A stretch of 64,000 nucleotides of DNA from Bedellia somnulentella (GCA_963576735.1 OY755196.1:10087912-10151911), one strand, 5' to 3'; counted from the first letter of the stretch, positions 22,025 through 33,143 are shown. Translations and numbers: made by a program. The notes: a model not told the origin generated them from the letters alone.

Positions 22025-22403
22025 AACCAAATATATATATACATAAATGTATTATTAAGACATTATGAATATGGTTTTGTGCTTATATGTCGGTAAGGGA
22101 TTAGAAAGGTGTCATTAAAGTTAACATTTCGTGTTCTTTTTTAGTTCTATTATTATTATTAGCTTTCGATTTGTGTTTCAATGGTTAAATGTTTTGTTTT
22201 TTAGTTTAGGTTTTATCTTTTTTATGTATTTTTCAAGGGTCCCGGCTGAAAATCAGCGTGCATTAAAGCTAAAACTCTAGTGTACATATGCTGAGTCGGC
22301 GCCTTTTTGGCTCTCATTGTGTGTAATTTGTGCGATTGTTGTATTTACATGTGGTATAATATGAGGGACTGAATAAAGATTTTTTTACTTTTACTTTTAC
22401 TTT
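22025..22403 (+). mobile_element. Retroelement 3' end inserted in an A copy
   Basis: About 380 bp between the halves of an A SINE, ending GGGACTGAATAAAGA then (TTTTAC)n. The junctions share CAAAACC / CAAAAACC, compatible with a short target duplication. No coding sequence, so probably a 5'-truncated LINE end. Confidence 0.55.
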
Positions 22404-22528
22404 ACAAAAACCTTTATTATTATATTTTCCCCACTCACATTTCCAAAAGTGGCTGAGAAAATTTCAGTTCCTTAGCTCTGGCTACCCCTTTTAGGGATTT
22501 ATAGCCGTGAGTATATGTATGTATGTAA
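22404..22528 (+). mobile_element. SINE A copy, part 2
   Basis: CAAAAACCTTTATT through GCTCTGGCTACCCC and the GTGAGTATATGTATGTATG tail. Confidence 0.85.
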
Positions 22529-23100
22529 TTTATGTTGCTTTTGCAACTATTAAATACACAATAAAATCTAAGCATTTTTATCTTTGATTTCACTAAAATA
22601 AAAAGAAGGTGGCGTGAGTATTTGCAACGAACCTTTTTAAAAGAATATTATTTCAATAAATATGAAGAAATCTTATAACGTGGCTTTCAATTTCAATTTT
22701 CTGATTTTACCTAATATTTGTATTTAAAGTTATTTCATGATTGATGAATGACCGAAAGGTGTTTCTTACCACGCTGCTAGCTCAAAGAAAAGTGTACCCT
22801 TGCATAGAAGTCCTGCTCTACGATTTAAAAGTGATTTTGGAACCAGAACATAATTTTAGTTACAATTTTCATCAAAAAATTATTTGAACTCAATAATCAA
22901 TTAAATAATGAGGTTCAGTTATAACGTATCAGATTAGAATAGCTCAAACCTAATTCTAGCGACGGAAAGCTTTTTCAGTTCCCTAATTGCTTCATTTTGG
23001 TTGGTTTAAGAAAAACTTAGAATCACTATAATCCCAAAATAATCCTGCTTTTGAGCTAAAACTTCTTAACGTATACACTACTTAACGAAATCACTACCTT
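22529..23100. other. No gene recognised
   Basis: AT-rich, low complexity, no element end recognised. Confidence 0.4.
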
Positions 23101-23243
23101 AAAGTGTAAAAAAAACAAAGGATATAAGAATTTCGCACTGGCAGCCATTGACACGATAGCTTAATTGGCAGAGCGACGGGGGCGTATACCCGAGGTCGCG
23201 GGTTCGATTCCCACCTGTGTCGAAATTTTTCTTTCCTTTATTT
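23101..23243 (+). mobile_element. Family C tRNA-like retroposon
   Basis: A tRNA-like core at 23150-23222 with A-box (TAGCTTAATTGGCAGAGC) and B-box (GGTTCGATTCC) and acceptor-like ends GACACG...TGTGTC. The anticodon arm cannot form a normal 5+7+5 structure, so this is not a tRNA gene. It is followed by the family tail AAATTTTTCTTTCCTTTATT. Confidence 0.75.
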
Positions 23244-23302
23244 GCAGTATTGTAGTTGTAAATTTAACGTCTCTTAAATCTATTTTTCAACATGTTCCTA
23301 TT

Positions 23303-24640
23303 TATTTATTTATTTATTTGGAAGACTTATAGCTAAATAATAACGATATAAGTAACAGTACATAGCATCGATGCCAATTAAAAGTCTTCACCAGTAGTTT
23401 AAATAAACGGAAAAATATAATAATTGCGCTTGATTTGCAACCATTATAGTGCCTATTCTAAAACAAAAACGTATTTATATGTATGTTGTTAACAAGTACA
23501 AAGAAATATATATATATATAAATAATAAAAATAGTAAAAACAAACTTTTTTTTTTTTTAACTACGACATAATATATAAAATTCTATTGAGAGCTTTCTTT
23601 TGAGAAAAACAAAATAGTGAGTAAACGCTTAACCATTGAAGTGCTGGTGTTGAAAATATCAATGTCATTATGAACCAAATTGTATTCACGACAAGCGCGT
23701 ATCAAAAATGAATTTTGCCTATATCTCGTCTTTGCCCGGGCTACATGCACCATGGACGCTGACGCAGTGCTAGCTGGTTGGTGCGGAGACATATGTGTTG
23801 CAGTAGCTCCGGATAGTCAGTTGACCCGTTTGCCACTTTGATAAGGCAACATATATCCGATATGTTACGCCTTATTTCAAGCGGAACAAAATGATAAATT
23901 TCACACCGTTCGGCATAACTTGATAAAAACTGTTTACTTTTAAAATCAAGATACCTAAAAAATTTCCTCTGAATCGCTTCTATTCTTAATTTATATATTT
24001 GGTACTGGGGATTCCACACGGGCGACGCATATTCTAAGTGACTGCGAACATAGGCGCAATAAAGAACTTTAATGGCTTTAATACCTCGCAAATCCGACGC
24101 AGTTCTCATAATAAACCCAAGCGCTTTGGTGGATTTTTTAACTATATGGTCAATATATTTGTCAAATATTAACTGGCTGTCAAATATTACTCCTAAGTCT
24201 CGCATTGAGTCAACTTTCGTAATTACTTTATTACCAAACGAAAAATCTAAATTCTGTTTTAACTTTTTCCTAGTGAAAGTAACATGGTAACATTTAGAGA
24301 CATTAAGGTCTAGCCTTTTTTGGTAACAATAATTTTGAAAGCGATCCAAATCATTTTGTAAGTCATTTACATCCTCATTATTATTAATATATTTCTGAAT
24401 TTTCATGTCATCAGCAAATAGTAATATTTTAGTGTTAGGAAAACATTTAATTTTTATATCATTTATAAATAAAATAAATAGAATTGGCCCAAGTAATGAC
24501 CCTTGGGGCACACCGGAAGGTACATTTGCCCAGCTTGACATGAAACCCAGCAGAGCAACAGCTTGACTTCTGTTCGATATATAAGACATAAACCATCTCA
24601 ACAGATCACCGTGAATGCCAGCATCGGCGAGGCTATTGTA
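23303..24640 (-). mobile_element. LINE, RT C-terminal half, 5'-truncated (CR1/Jockey-type)
   Basis: The coding part on the minus strand starts within RT at about 24635 (LADAGIHGDL) and carries VPQGSLLGPILFILFIND and the catalytic LLFADDM box. It then has the long post-RT region (LEYASPVWNPQY) to 23741. A frameshift near 23745-23795 moves the C-terminus into another frame ending in RQNSFLIRACREYN. The 3' UTR contains a poly-A run (poly-T at 23547-23560) and appears to end in an AAAT-type tail near 23303. There is no endonuclease. Truncated, frameshifted and inactive. Confidence 0.8.
23741..24601 (-). CDS. RT fragment of truncated LINE
   Basis: A 286-residue open frame covering the RT palm and thumb (VPQGSLLGP at about residue 29, FADDM at about 62) and the connection region. 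The upstream frame continues to about 24635, so the first ATG is not a true start. The last residues (RQRPWCM) lie past a frameshift. Clade within the CR1/Jockey group not determined. Confidence 0.75.
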   Translation of the reverse strand: MRWFMSYISNRSQAVALLGFMSSWANVPSGVPQGSLLGPILFILFINDIKIKCFPNTKILLFADDMKIQKYINNNEDVNDLQNDLDRFQNYCYQKRLDLNVSKCYHVTFTRKKLKQNLDFSFGNKVITKVDSMRDLGVIFDSQLIFDKYIDHIVKKSTKALGFIMRTASDLRGIKAIKVLYCAYVRSHLEYASPVWNPQYQIYKLRIEAIQRKFFRYLDFKSKQFLSSYAERCEIYHFVPLEIRRNISDICCLIKVANGSTDYPELLQHICLRTNQLALRQRPWCM

Positions 24641-24745
24641 TCGAAAAGTTTTTATCGTTTATATTTCTGCTGTTAAAATAACTGAACTGTAAAAAAGTTG
24701 AAAGCCAAACACAAACTATTTGCTCAAAAAACGATTACAACAAAA

Positions 24746-25010
24746 TATGAGCAAATATTTACGCCAAAATAAACCTGAAATTTTCCTAAACAAACAAAAT
24801 GAAGGCGCACTACAAAATCCAATATCGATAAAAAGCACATCACTTAACTTCATAAGGGTTGGGAAATTCGCCAGCTTGCAAAATATCGAGCGTTGTAAGG
24901 TGCTCGAAGGTTGTTTTACTAGTGCGGTGCCGGTCCTAATTAATATCGACTTTATCGACAAAAGGGTCGGACTACACCGGTATCTAATTAAAGAACACAA
25001 AAAGGCTTAA
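24746..25010 (+). other. Unidentified small ORF (about 88 aa)
   Basis: Begins MSKYLRQNKPEIFLNKQN after the LINE's truncated 5' edge and ends IKEHKKA with TAA. No domain, signal peptide or splice context is recognised, and the opposite strand is also open over most of it. It may be chance or part of an unrecognised element. Confidence 0.2.
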
Positions 25011-25137
25011 TACACCCCTATATCCAATCTATAAAGTATAAGTTAGGAGAAACGTCGTTTTAATTACTTCATTTGTGATATGAAAAATTGTTTAATCATT
25101 TATTTGTTCAGATATTTTCTTTCGCTATTGTGTATAC

Positions 25138-25358
25138 AAGTGTGTAGTGTCGACTAAGAAGAGCATTACTCCATTTCTTTAAGTAGGTTTTTTAAGAGAT
25201 GAGTAAAGGTATTGGGGATTTTTAAAAGGGTTTTTGAAGATGCCGTTGGAGTAAAACCTTAATTTTTACAATATTTTTCCCACTTAACTTCCAAAAGTAG
25301 CTGATGAGTATCTTATGCTTAAGGTCCGGCTGATTTATATGTTAGTATATATATGTCG
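25138..25358 (+). mobile_element. SINE A copy, old
   Basis: GTGTAGTGTCGACTAAGAAG head to a degraded tail near TATATATGT; many substitutions. Confidence 0.7.
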
Positions 25359-25701
25359 CAGCCAACTGGACAAATCAGCCAGCTGACAAAGCAAGCCGCT
25401 TAATTAAACGCCGGCTTTGTATTATATTATATGTATATTCCAATTTTATATGTATTTTTCTTGTATATAGGTTGTATACAGAGTATCTTAGTTTGGAGAG
25501 TGCTTTTAGAGTTTCGTAGCAGAACACCAAAACAATTGGTTAAGCAAACATTTGCCGTGTTGTTTGCAACAACCTAGATCGTTCAGTGGGAACACCACCG
25601 GTAGAAGAGTGAATTGAAATCTTAGGTTGGGTCTACACCCCAAAATCATTTCTTAAGAAGTTGGTAAGCAATCAAGATTTTTTTTCTGGTTTTGTTGTGC
25701 C

Positions 25702-25968
25702 CTGTAGTGCCGGCTTAGTATGTTACTATCCCTTTCTACCAACTAAGAGGTGACTAAGGTTTCAGGGCTTTTTTAGTTGTTTTTGGGCGATGCGGCTGGA
25801 GACCACATTTCTACCATCTTGTTCCCCACGCAACTTCCAAATGTGGCTGAGGAATTTCTGAGTATATGTATATTTAAACCAGGGTGGATTTCTAGTATTA
25901 TTATAAAAGTCGTTGAAAACTTAATGGTTATGAATCTCTGGCTACCCCTTCATAGCATAGGCAGGTTT
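25702..25968 (+). mobile_element. SINE A copy, old, with 80-bp flanking unit
   Basis: CCTGTAGTGCCGGCTTAG head to GTGGCTGAGGAATTTCTGAG. The segment 25888-25968 (GATTTCTAGTATTATTATAA ... CCCCTTCATAG) recurs at 26612-26692. Confidence 0.65.
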
Positions 25969-26024
25969 TTACACGTATACTAAGTTCCACGATCGATGTA
26001 TTAATCGCCTAAGGCTGTAGAAAA

Positions 26025-26132
26025 ACGTGAGTACTCTGAATACCAACCAAGAGAAAATGTCACGTGATGTTCCGAAGTATTAGAACCTCTGACATCGTTT
26101 CGGGAATATTTGGCGTGAACGTTTGAGTTGAG
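26025..26132 (+). mobile_element. SINE B 3' fragment
   Basis: GTGAGTACTCTGAATACC, GTCACGTGATGTTCCGAAG and GGCGTGAACGTTTGAGTTG match the end of family B. Confidence 0.7.
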
Positions 26133-26167
26133 CTCTTATATATCTGTGCTTTCTGTAAATATTTTAT

Positions 26168-26345
26168 GGCTGTGTAGTATCGGCTTAGAACAGCATTACC
26201 CCATTTCTGCCCTTAGGGGTTCGTGAGGCGACTAAGGTTATTAGTGATTTTTAAGTGATTTTTGGGCGATGCGGTTGGAGACCTATCACCACCAATCTTT
26301 TCCCCATGCAACTTCCAAAAGTGGCTGAGGTATTTCTATGTATTT
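26168..26345 (+). mobile_element. SINE A copy, tail truncated
   Basis: GTGTAGTATCGGCTTAGAAC head to AAGTGGCTGAGG. Part of a duplicated segment with 25702-25968. Confidence 0.75.
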
Positions 26346-26369
26346 AGATTTGGCAATCCTAGATTTCTT

Positions 26370-26613
26370 ATACATACATACATATACTCACTTCTATAAA
26401 TCCCTAAAAGGGGTAGCCAGAGCTAAGGAATTAGAAATTCCTCAGCCACTTTTGGAAGTTGCGTGGGGAAAAGATGGTAAACTAAAGGTTGTTGGTGATG
26501 GGTCTCCAACCGCATCGCCCAAGAATCCCTTAAAAGTCCCAATACCGTTAGTCGCCTCTTACGTACACCCACCGGAAGAAATGGGGTAGTGCTATTCTAA
26601 GCTGACACTACAC
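26370..26613 (-). mobile_element. SINE A copy with target-site duplication
   Basis: Full-length. AGATTTCT occurs just before the tail (near 26361) and just after the head (near 26614), an 8-bp target duplication consistent with retroposition. Confidence 0.9.
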
Positions 26614-26694
26614 AGATTTCTCGTATTATAATAAAAGTAGCTGAAAGCATGATTACATATTATTACCCCTTCATAGAAATCGCAGGCAGGTTAA

Positions 26695-27795
26695 TACTCA
26701 GAAACTAAACTTATCAGTTTTAACTGCCGATCGGTCACCCGGTCAGTTGATTACGTAAGACAATTATGTCGATCAGCTGATTTTATATGCCTACAAGAGA
26801 CTTGGCTATTGCCACATGACCTGGCCTACTTAGGCACAATTGACTCGGAGTTTGCCTACACGGGGAAGTCTGCGGTGGATACGTCGCTAGGTATTTTACG
26901 CGGCCGACCATACGGTGGTGTAGCTATACTGTGGCGTAAACATGTGTTTAAAAAAGTGTCTATTATTGTTTGCAAGAGTGTGCGGCTGGCTGCGGTAAAA
27001 GTCGAGCTAACGGATAGATGTTTCATTGTGTTTTCGGTCTATATGCCAACAGACGTAAGTGATAATCTTGTGGAGTTTGTTGAGTGCTTAAGTGAAATTA
27101 AAGCTATCATTGAGGATGCTAGTGTGGACGCAGTGTTCATGCTTGGAGACTACAACGCGGACATTGGTAAGCGATTTGGACTTGAAATGTTACAATTTTG
27201 TGATGAACAATTGTGGAAATGTGCGGACTTTGAGATTCTAGGCAGAAAGTCGGACTCGTATACTTATATTAGTGATGCTCACGACAGTAGGAGCTGGTTA
27301 GATCACTGCCTAGTTACCGAGGCAGCTTGGCGGACTATTGTAGGTGTTAAAATAAACTACGACATGTCATGGTCGGATCATTTTGCATTAGAGATAAGAT
27401 GTAATTTAGATGTTATAAGACCGAAAATTATTAACAGAGATACAGAAATTAATAAGGTAGTATGGGGTAACAGGGATGAAGAACAAATTGAGTTATATAC
27501 TGATTATTGCTTTAAACGGTTGAAACATTTAGACTTTCCTGAAGAATTTAGAACTTGTTGTGATACTATGTGTAATAATTTAAACCATAGGATAGTATTA
27601 GATAATATGTATGAGTCTTTAATTAATATCCTTACCGAAGCGGCAGTGTATAGTCATGATAATACTGTAAAGCATGTGCGCAAGAGAAATTTTGTGTTAG
27701 GCTGGAACAAACATGTCAGTGCGTCCCACGGGGAAGCTCGGCGCAGTTTTCTAGAATGGGTCTCTCACGGTAAACCTACCTCAGGGCCGGCTTAA
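26695..27795 (+). CDS. LINE endonuclease domain (ends at premature stop)
   Basis: About 366 residues. It contains the expected series for AP-type LINE endonucleases: LISFNCRSVTRS at the N-terminus, the metal-binding glutamate in CLQETWLLP, LGDYNAD, and the catalytic SDH in SWSDHFALEI. It should nick target DNA to prime reverse transcription. There is no ATG before 26809 in frame; the frame is open from 26695, so the true start is lost or further upstream in an intact copy. It ends at TAA (27793) in the link to RT. Confidence 0.85.
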   Translation, partial: YSETKLISFNCRSVTRSVDYVRQLCRSADFICLQETWLLPHDLAYLGTIDSEFAYTGKSAVDTSLGILRGRPYGGVAILWRKHVFKKVSIIVCKSVRLAAVKVELTDRCFIVFSVYMPTDVSDNLVEFVECLSEIKAIIEDASVDAVFMLGDYNADIGKRFGLEMLQFCDEQLWKCADFEILGRKSDSYTYISDAHDSRSWLDHCLVTEAAWRTIVGVKINYDMSWSDHFALEIRCNLDVIRPKIINRDTEINKVVWGNRDEEQIELYTDYCFKRLKHLDFPEEFRTCCDTMCNNLNHRIVLDNMYESLINILTEAAVYSHDNTVKHVRKRNFVLGWNKHVSASHGEARRSFLEWVSHGKPTSGPA

Positions 27796-27801
27796 GATAG
27801 A

Positions 27802-29502
27802 ATGCATGAAACTCGTAAAATTTTTAAATCGAAACTTAAGTGGTGCCAAAATAACGCTGAGCAAATCAGAATGGATATAATAGCGTCGCACCACTCGGGA
27901 AAAAAGTTTTCAGCTTTTTGGAGGGCAGCTAAAAAAGTAAATCCTGCGTCTAGCTTACCCGCGAATATAGAAGGGGTGGGGGAACCGTCACAGATAGCGG
28001 AATTGTTCAAAGCTCATTTCAAAGTCGTTCCCCATTCTGTCGCGGTTGCGAGTTCTTCTACCGATCTAGTAGTCGATCAAACGGTGCCCCTTAGCCGGTT
28101 CTCGGCTAAGGAGGTAGCCCAGGTCATTAGCGGCATGACTCGGGGTAAGTCACCGGGGCATGACATGCTTAGTGTCGAGCACCTTAAATATGGTAGTGTG
28201 CATTTAGCTAGGGTACTGGAACTGTTGTTCACGGCAGGACTGAGACACTCGTACTTGCCTGAGCCGTTGATGCGTACTGTTGTTGTCCCGGTTGTGAAGA
28301 ACAGGACGGGTGATGTAGCGAGCATTAGCAACTATCGGCCTATCTCCCTTGCTACAATTGTTGGTAGGGTGCTGGATTGTCTGCTTGACCAATGGCTTAG
28401 AAAGCATACGAAGCTGCATGACGCTCAGTTCGGGTTTAGACCCGGTCTATCGACCGAGTCGGCCATAGCGTGTCTCAAGCATACCGTCCAGCATTACACT
28501 GACAGGCGGACGCCTGTCTTCGCCTGCTTCCTCGACCTTTCCAAAGCTTTCGACCTTGTGTCATATGAGAGGTTGTGGGATAAGCTGAGACACGAGACCA
28601 CCCTCCCAGTAGAACTTATACTACTCTTGCAGTTCTGGTATAAAAACCAGACTAATAACGTCAGGTGGGCGGGGTCTCTGTCGTCTTCTTATTCCCTGGA
28701 TTGTGGCGTTCGACAGGGTGGAGTCACGTCGACTACGCTATTTTCGCTGTATATAAACCGACTGATCGGTGAGCTCAGCAGCACCATGATGGGCTGCTCT
28801 GTTGGTGGAACTATGATTAACAACATTAGCTACGCCGATGACATGGTGCTGCTGAGCCCATCGATAAGAGGACTAAGGGTACTTTTAAAAAAGTGTGAGG
28901 GCTATGTTGAGGCACACGGTCTGAAGTATAACCCCACTAAGAGTGAATTGTTAGTTTTTAAGGCAGGCTGTAAAACCTACAACTCGCCAAATGTTGTGCT
29001 TGGAGGCTTGGCACTCAAGCGAGTGTCAAAGGTCAAATATTTAGGACACTGGGTCACTGAAGGCCTGAAAGATGATGAGGATGTGGAAAGGGAGCGGAGG
29101 GCGCTGGCAGTCCGGTGTAATATGTTGGTTCGCAGGTTTGCTAGGTGTACAAAAGACGTTAAGGTGACACTTTTTAAATCATACTGTCAGTCACTGTACA
29201 CTTGCAGCCTGTGGGCCGGCTGCACACAGGGGGCTCTCAGCGCCCTTCGCGTCCAGTATAATAACGGCTTCAGGATGCTGTTGGGGCTGCCGCGCTACTG
29301 CAGCGCCTCCGGTATGTTTGCCGAAGCGCGCACGGACGGCTTCGCCACCATCCTGCGCAAGCGGACGGCATCCCTGTGGCGGCGGGTGCGCGACAGCAAC
29401 AACAGCCTCCTGAGGACCGTGGCGGACCGAATCCAGGGCACCCTTCAGGAGCACTGGATGAAAATGCACGCCCCAGTTAAACGTCCTCAAAGGAAGTTCT
29501 AG
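27802..29502 (+). CDS. LINE reverse transcriptase domain
   Basis: 566 residues in the same frame as the endonuclease. Motifs in order: NYRPISL, FRPGLSTES, FLDLSKAFDLV with the first catalytic Asp, GVRQGG, and the catalytic YADDMVLL box. Then comes a long C-terminal region (VKYLGHWVTEG, ALRVQYNNGFRMLLGLPR). The ATG at 27802 only marks the first Met after the premature stop; the natural protein is one endonuclease-RT polyprotein. GC content rises over the last 300 nt. All key residues remain, so apart from the stop it looks young. Confidence 0.85.
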   Translation: MHETRKIFKSKLKWCQNNAEQIRMDIIASHHSGKKFSAFWRAAKKVNPASSLPANIEGVGEPSQIAELFKAHFKVVPHSVAVASSSTDLVVDQTVPLSRFSAKEVAQVISGMTRGKSPGHDMLSVEHLKYGSVHLARVLELLFTAGLRHSYLPEPLMRTVVVPVVKNRTGDVASISNYRPISLATIVGRVLDCLLDQWLRKHTKLHDAQFGFRPGLSTESAIACLKHTVQHYTDRRTPVFACFLDLSKAFDLVSYERLWDKLRHETTLPVELILLLQFWYKNQTNNVRWAGSLSSSYSLDCGVRQGGVTSTTLFSLYINRLIGELSSTMMGCSVGGTMINNISYADDMVLLSPSIRGLRVLLKKCEGYVEAHGLKYNPTKSELLVFKAGCKTYNSPNVVLGGLALKRVSKVKYLGHWVTEGLKDDEDVERERRALAVRCNMLVRRFARCTKDVKVTLFKSYCQSLYTCSLWAGCTQGALSALRVQYNNGFRMLLGLPRYCSASGMFAEARTDGFATILRKRTASLWRRVRDSNNSLLRTVADRIQGTLQEHWMKMHAPVKRPQRKF

Positions 29503-29760
29503 TCCGTGTGTCCGTTAGCATTGTACATAATATCAGGTAGCCTGTTTGTTTATAATGTAAATAATTATTGCTTGTTATAAATTTTTTAATTGTTTTGTTT
29601 TTTTAATTGTGTTGTATTTTTTATATTGTCTTTTTTTTTTGTATCATACATATAGTTTACTAAAAATAGTCTTAAGTCTTCTTACTAACCATTGTATGTT
29701 GTATGTTTTGTATGTTGTGTACCTTGTTGTGCGAAATAAAGAATATTATTATTATTAATA

Positions 29761-30698
29761 CACTATATCAAGTACCAGGATCGCATAACCGTGTAACAGC
29801 CTGGATGTATTAATCGCCTAAGGCTATAAAGCTGGCCGTACAGGCGTGGCGTAATCAGCTGTCCAATTCAATTCTAATTAGTATCCTAACGAAATTACTA
29901 GCGTATTACGTCCCAAAATATTGTCTGTAAATAAATAAGGAGACAAATTTATATGTCATTAGGTTTCAAATTGGAAGGTAATAAGGTTCTTAGAAAGGAA
30001 ATTATTCGTATGTTTTAATTAATTGAAATCATTCGCCCTTGAACTTTGTAAAAATATTGACGCTAATCAGTGGCTTAGAATTGCAAAATTATATCTCTTT
30101 ACTTGAATTGATATGAGAAGAGAATTCTAAATACTTAAAAGGAAAAATCTGTCTATTAAATTTTGTTTAAATGGCAACCACCTTTGTGCAATGGAGATAA
30201 GTAGTAAAAACACCCGTATTTTGCTCTGAATTCGGGAGGCAATTTTCCTCGCGAATAAAACTTTCTAGAATATTTTAGTCATATTTGATAAAGTGTCATA
30301 TTTATTATACCTCATCGTAAACCAGTTCCTTTCTTTAGCAATTAAGCAAAATTTAAAAGTTATAATATGAAGAATATTTTCAGGCAAAAGTACCTTCGTA
30401 GATTTGTTTACTTACTATACCGATTTGTTTAATACATAATGAAAAAAAAAATCATAACAAAAAAAGTTTAAAACATAAGACTTAAAATATCAACAACGTA
30501 TACAAAAATCTTCGTGAAACAAATTTGACTATGTTTACTGGAGGTAAAATATTTCTTTTGTACACAGAAAACAGCCTCACAATCCCACCATAAGTGAGAA
30601 GTGGGAGAAGAGGAAAAAATAGGTTAGTGCTATTCTAAGCCAATACTACCCAGCAATGAGCAAGCAAACCCGTTATACCATATAATGTATCAACTTTT
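29761..30698. other. No gene recognised
   Basis: AT-rich. 29804-29828 (GATGTATTAATCGCCTAAGG) repeats a piece at 25994-26018. Otherwise no feature seen. Confidence 0.4.
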
Positions 30699-30950
30699 CC
30701 GTGTAGTGACCGCTTGGAATTTCGCTACCCCTTTCTAACCACGGGTGTCGTAAGAGGCGACTAAGGGTATTGGGGCTTTTTATTGGATTTTTGGGCGATG
30801 CGGTTGAAGACCCATCACCAAAAACCTTAATTTTACCGCCTTTTCCCCACTCAACTTCCAAAAGTGGCTGAGGAATTTATAATTTCTTGGCTCTGGCTAC
30901 CCTTTCTAGGGAACTATAGCCGTGAGTATATATGTGATGTATGTATGTAA
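30699..30950 (+). mobile_element. SINE A copy (ACCACGGGTGTCG subtype)
   Basis: GTGTAGTGACCGCTTGGAAT head; GGGGCTTTTTATTGGATTTT in the middle, diagnostic of subtype 2; ATGTATGTATG tail. Confidence 0.9.
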
Positions 30951-31171
30951 ACTATAACTAATCATTCACAGTCACAAACATGAATGTATAATTCGAGCTT
31001 TATTGGACTAAATAATTAAAGTGAATCGAAGCTTACGAAAGGTAAAGCTGTTAGGGATATTATTTACCACATTCCATCAAAAGCTTTTATGTAATCCGAT
31101 TAAAAGGGACCTATTAGACTAACTATTTTGTTTTCAACTTTGATTTGGGTGCCTTCGACTGAAATATCTTT

Positions 31172-31436
31172 GCACACACACACACACGCACACATGCTCA
31201 CGATCATAAATCCCAAAAAGGGGTAACCAGAGCTTCAGAGCTAGAAACTCCTCAGCCACATTCGGAAGTTGATAGCAGGCAAGATGGCAGAAACAAAGTA
31301 TCGATGGTGACGGGTCTCCAACCGCATCGCCCAAAAGCCACTTAAAAAGACCCATAGCCCACCCTTAGAATGGGGTAGTATGGGTATGGGTATGGGTAGA
31401 ATGGGGTAGTGCCATTCTAAGCCGGCACTACACAGC
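31172..31436 (-). mobile_element. SINE A copy with (CA)n tail
   Basis: The tail complement is (CA)n, CACACACACACGCACACATG, instead of (CATA)n. The head side carries a small GGGTAT array (31370-31400) before GCCGGCACTACACAGC. Confidence 0.85.
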
Positions 31437-32119
31437 AATGGCAACGGCACCGGCACTAAACAATATAATGAAAAAGAATACTTTGTAGGTATTGAATATG
31501 CTCTGAATATCACTTAAATAATCGAGCTATTGAGTTTTACCCTTTAAAAAGCCATTATACAAATAAGTTGGTCAACGGTTCGAAACTGTTTGAGAAAACA
31601 GATAGCCTACACATGTACTGGCGAGAGTGAACCGCCTTGGTATTTTAGAGGTGCAGTTGTAGGGACTCAGATAAGAATAATAATCCGAAACTTTACAGCC
31701 CATACCTATCGGGTGTCCGTTAGCACACTCGTTTCCATATAGACACCCTGGGGTTCAACTGTAAGGTGTTAGGAAAAATTATGTACTGAATTCTTTCCCT
31801 AGTTTTTGTTTAAATTATCGATATCCTTCTGTGATAAAAACGATCGGTTTCTTTATGCACCTCCCAAACATATGGAACGATAATGAGTACTTAAGACTTT
31901 ATGTTTGTAGCGTTGATAATCCTATTTTGGGTGAAAGCTTTCATCAGAGATTGAAGGTTGCGGCTATTTTGGATACGATTCTAAATAACTTTAGAAAACT
32001 ATCGGGTTTTAAAAAGTTTCGATACGTTGGAGATAGGATTAGATGATTATGAGCATTGTAAGGGTAGACGTTTGTAGTCTACAGAGAAGAAAAAAACATG
32101 TTTGAAAAGATTAGCATTA
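31437..32119. other. Unassigned; weak ORF at 31831-32046
   Basis: A 71-codon plus-strand frame (MIKTIGFFMHLPNIWNDNE...) has no recognisable domain. The rest is AT-rich with no element ends. Confidence 0.3.
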
Positions 32120-32368
32120 GCTGTGTAGTGGCGGCTTAGAATAGCACTACCCCATTTCTTCCGGTGGGTGTACTTAAGAGGCGACTAACGGACTTGGGGC
32201 TTTTGAAGGAATTTTTCGGCGATGCGGTTGGAGACCCATCACCAACAACCTTTATTCTACCATCTTTTCCCCACTCAACTTCCAAAAGTGGCTGAGGAAT
32301 TTCCAATTTCTCAGCTCTGGCTACCCCTTTTAGGGATTTATAGCCGTGACTATATGTATGTATGTATG
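32111..32368 (+). mobile_element. SINE A copy with 10-bp TSD
   Basis: TTTGAAAAGA at 32101-32110 and again at 32369-32378 flank the element: a clean target-site duplication, with the (TATG)n tail directly against the right copy. Confidence 0.95.
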
Positions 32369-32610
32369 TTTGAAAAGACGAATGTGCACAAAGCTCGAGA
32401 ATTTTGGCAGGATAATAAAAAGTTTGCCTATCCATTGGAAACTAATGTCATGTCTATATGTATGTATGTATGTGAAGCTGTAATTTTTAATGCAAAAAGC
32501 TGTTGTTTTGTGCCAAGAAAACGTAGTAAGGTTTGTATAATTACTTACGACTGACACCCGCATCAAGGAATGTGTTAGTTAATTCTATGCCACCAATTTA
32601 CAGCTTTATA

Positions 32611-32757
32611 CATACATACATACATATACTCACGCCATTAGTTCCCATTGGGGTAGGCAGAGACTATTGATCGCCACTTCGTACGATCCTGACAAACCTC
32701 TCTAGCTTCGTTTACATCCATCAATCTTTTCATACATGCTCTTTTATTCTTCATACA
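32611..32757 (-). mobile_element. LINE J 3' end
   Basis: (CATA)n, CTCACGCCATTAGTTCCC, ATTGGGGTAGGCAGAGAC, then the end of the J coding frame to CTTTTATTCTTCATAC. 5'-truncated. Confidence 0.85.
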
Positions 32758-32851
32758 GCTTTATGATCGAAAAAAGGATTAACAATATATTGTTGTATCT
32801 TTCAGGCAAAAAAGGAAAGAGGAATTTAGTTATTCATGCTTAAATATAACA

Positions 32852-32966
32852 CATACATACATATACTCACGCCTATAATTCCCTAGAAGGGGTAGCCAGA
32901 GCCAAGGAATTATAAATTTCTCAGCCACTTTTGGGAGTGGGGAAAAATCGGTAAAATAAAGGCTTT
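32852..32966 (-). mobile_element. SINE A copy, tail half only
   Basis: (CATA)n to GTGGGGAAAAATCGG...AATAAAGG; the head half is missing. Confidence 0.8.
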
Positions 32967-33143
32967 AATATAAAATTAGTGAAAATATTATTTAATTACA
33001 ATTTGAAAATATTATTTGATTATGATAATATTAGTATGCACAGACCATAACAAAATCACATAATAAATACAGGATAGAATAATTTGATGTGCCAATATAA
33101 AAACAGGTAATACTGTTTCATTTATTACTTGCTATTATTATTG

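Larger units (their letters stand above)
26695..29760 (+). mobile_element. Near-complete LINE (CR1/L2 group, possibly Daphne-like), one stop
   Basis: The open frame starts right after a stop at 26692-26694. It encodes an apurinic-type endonuclease then a reverse transcriptase in the same frame, broken only by TAA at 27793-27795. The 3' UTR (29503-29760) ends in (ATT)n after AATAAAG, as in CR1/L2-group LINEs with short tandem tails instead of poly-A. No upstream ORF1 is visible and the true start is missing, so it is either slightly 5'-truncated or single-ORF. The clade guess rests on motif flavour only. Confidence 0.85.

Noticed and set aside
28077..29490. Minus-strand ORFs over the LINE RT
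   Set aside because: Shadows of the RT frame, helped by its GC-rich end.
32136..32566. Overlapping ORFs on both strands near 32.3 kb
   Set aside because: They are translations of an A SINE and its (TATG)n tail in different frames.
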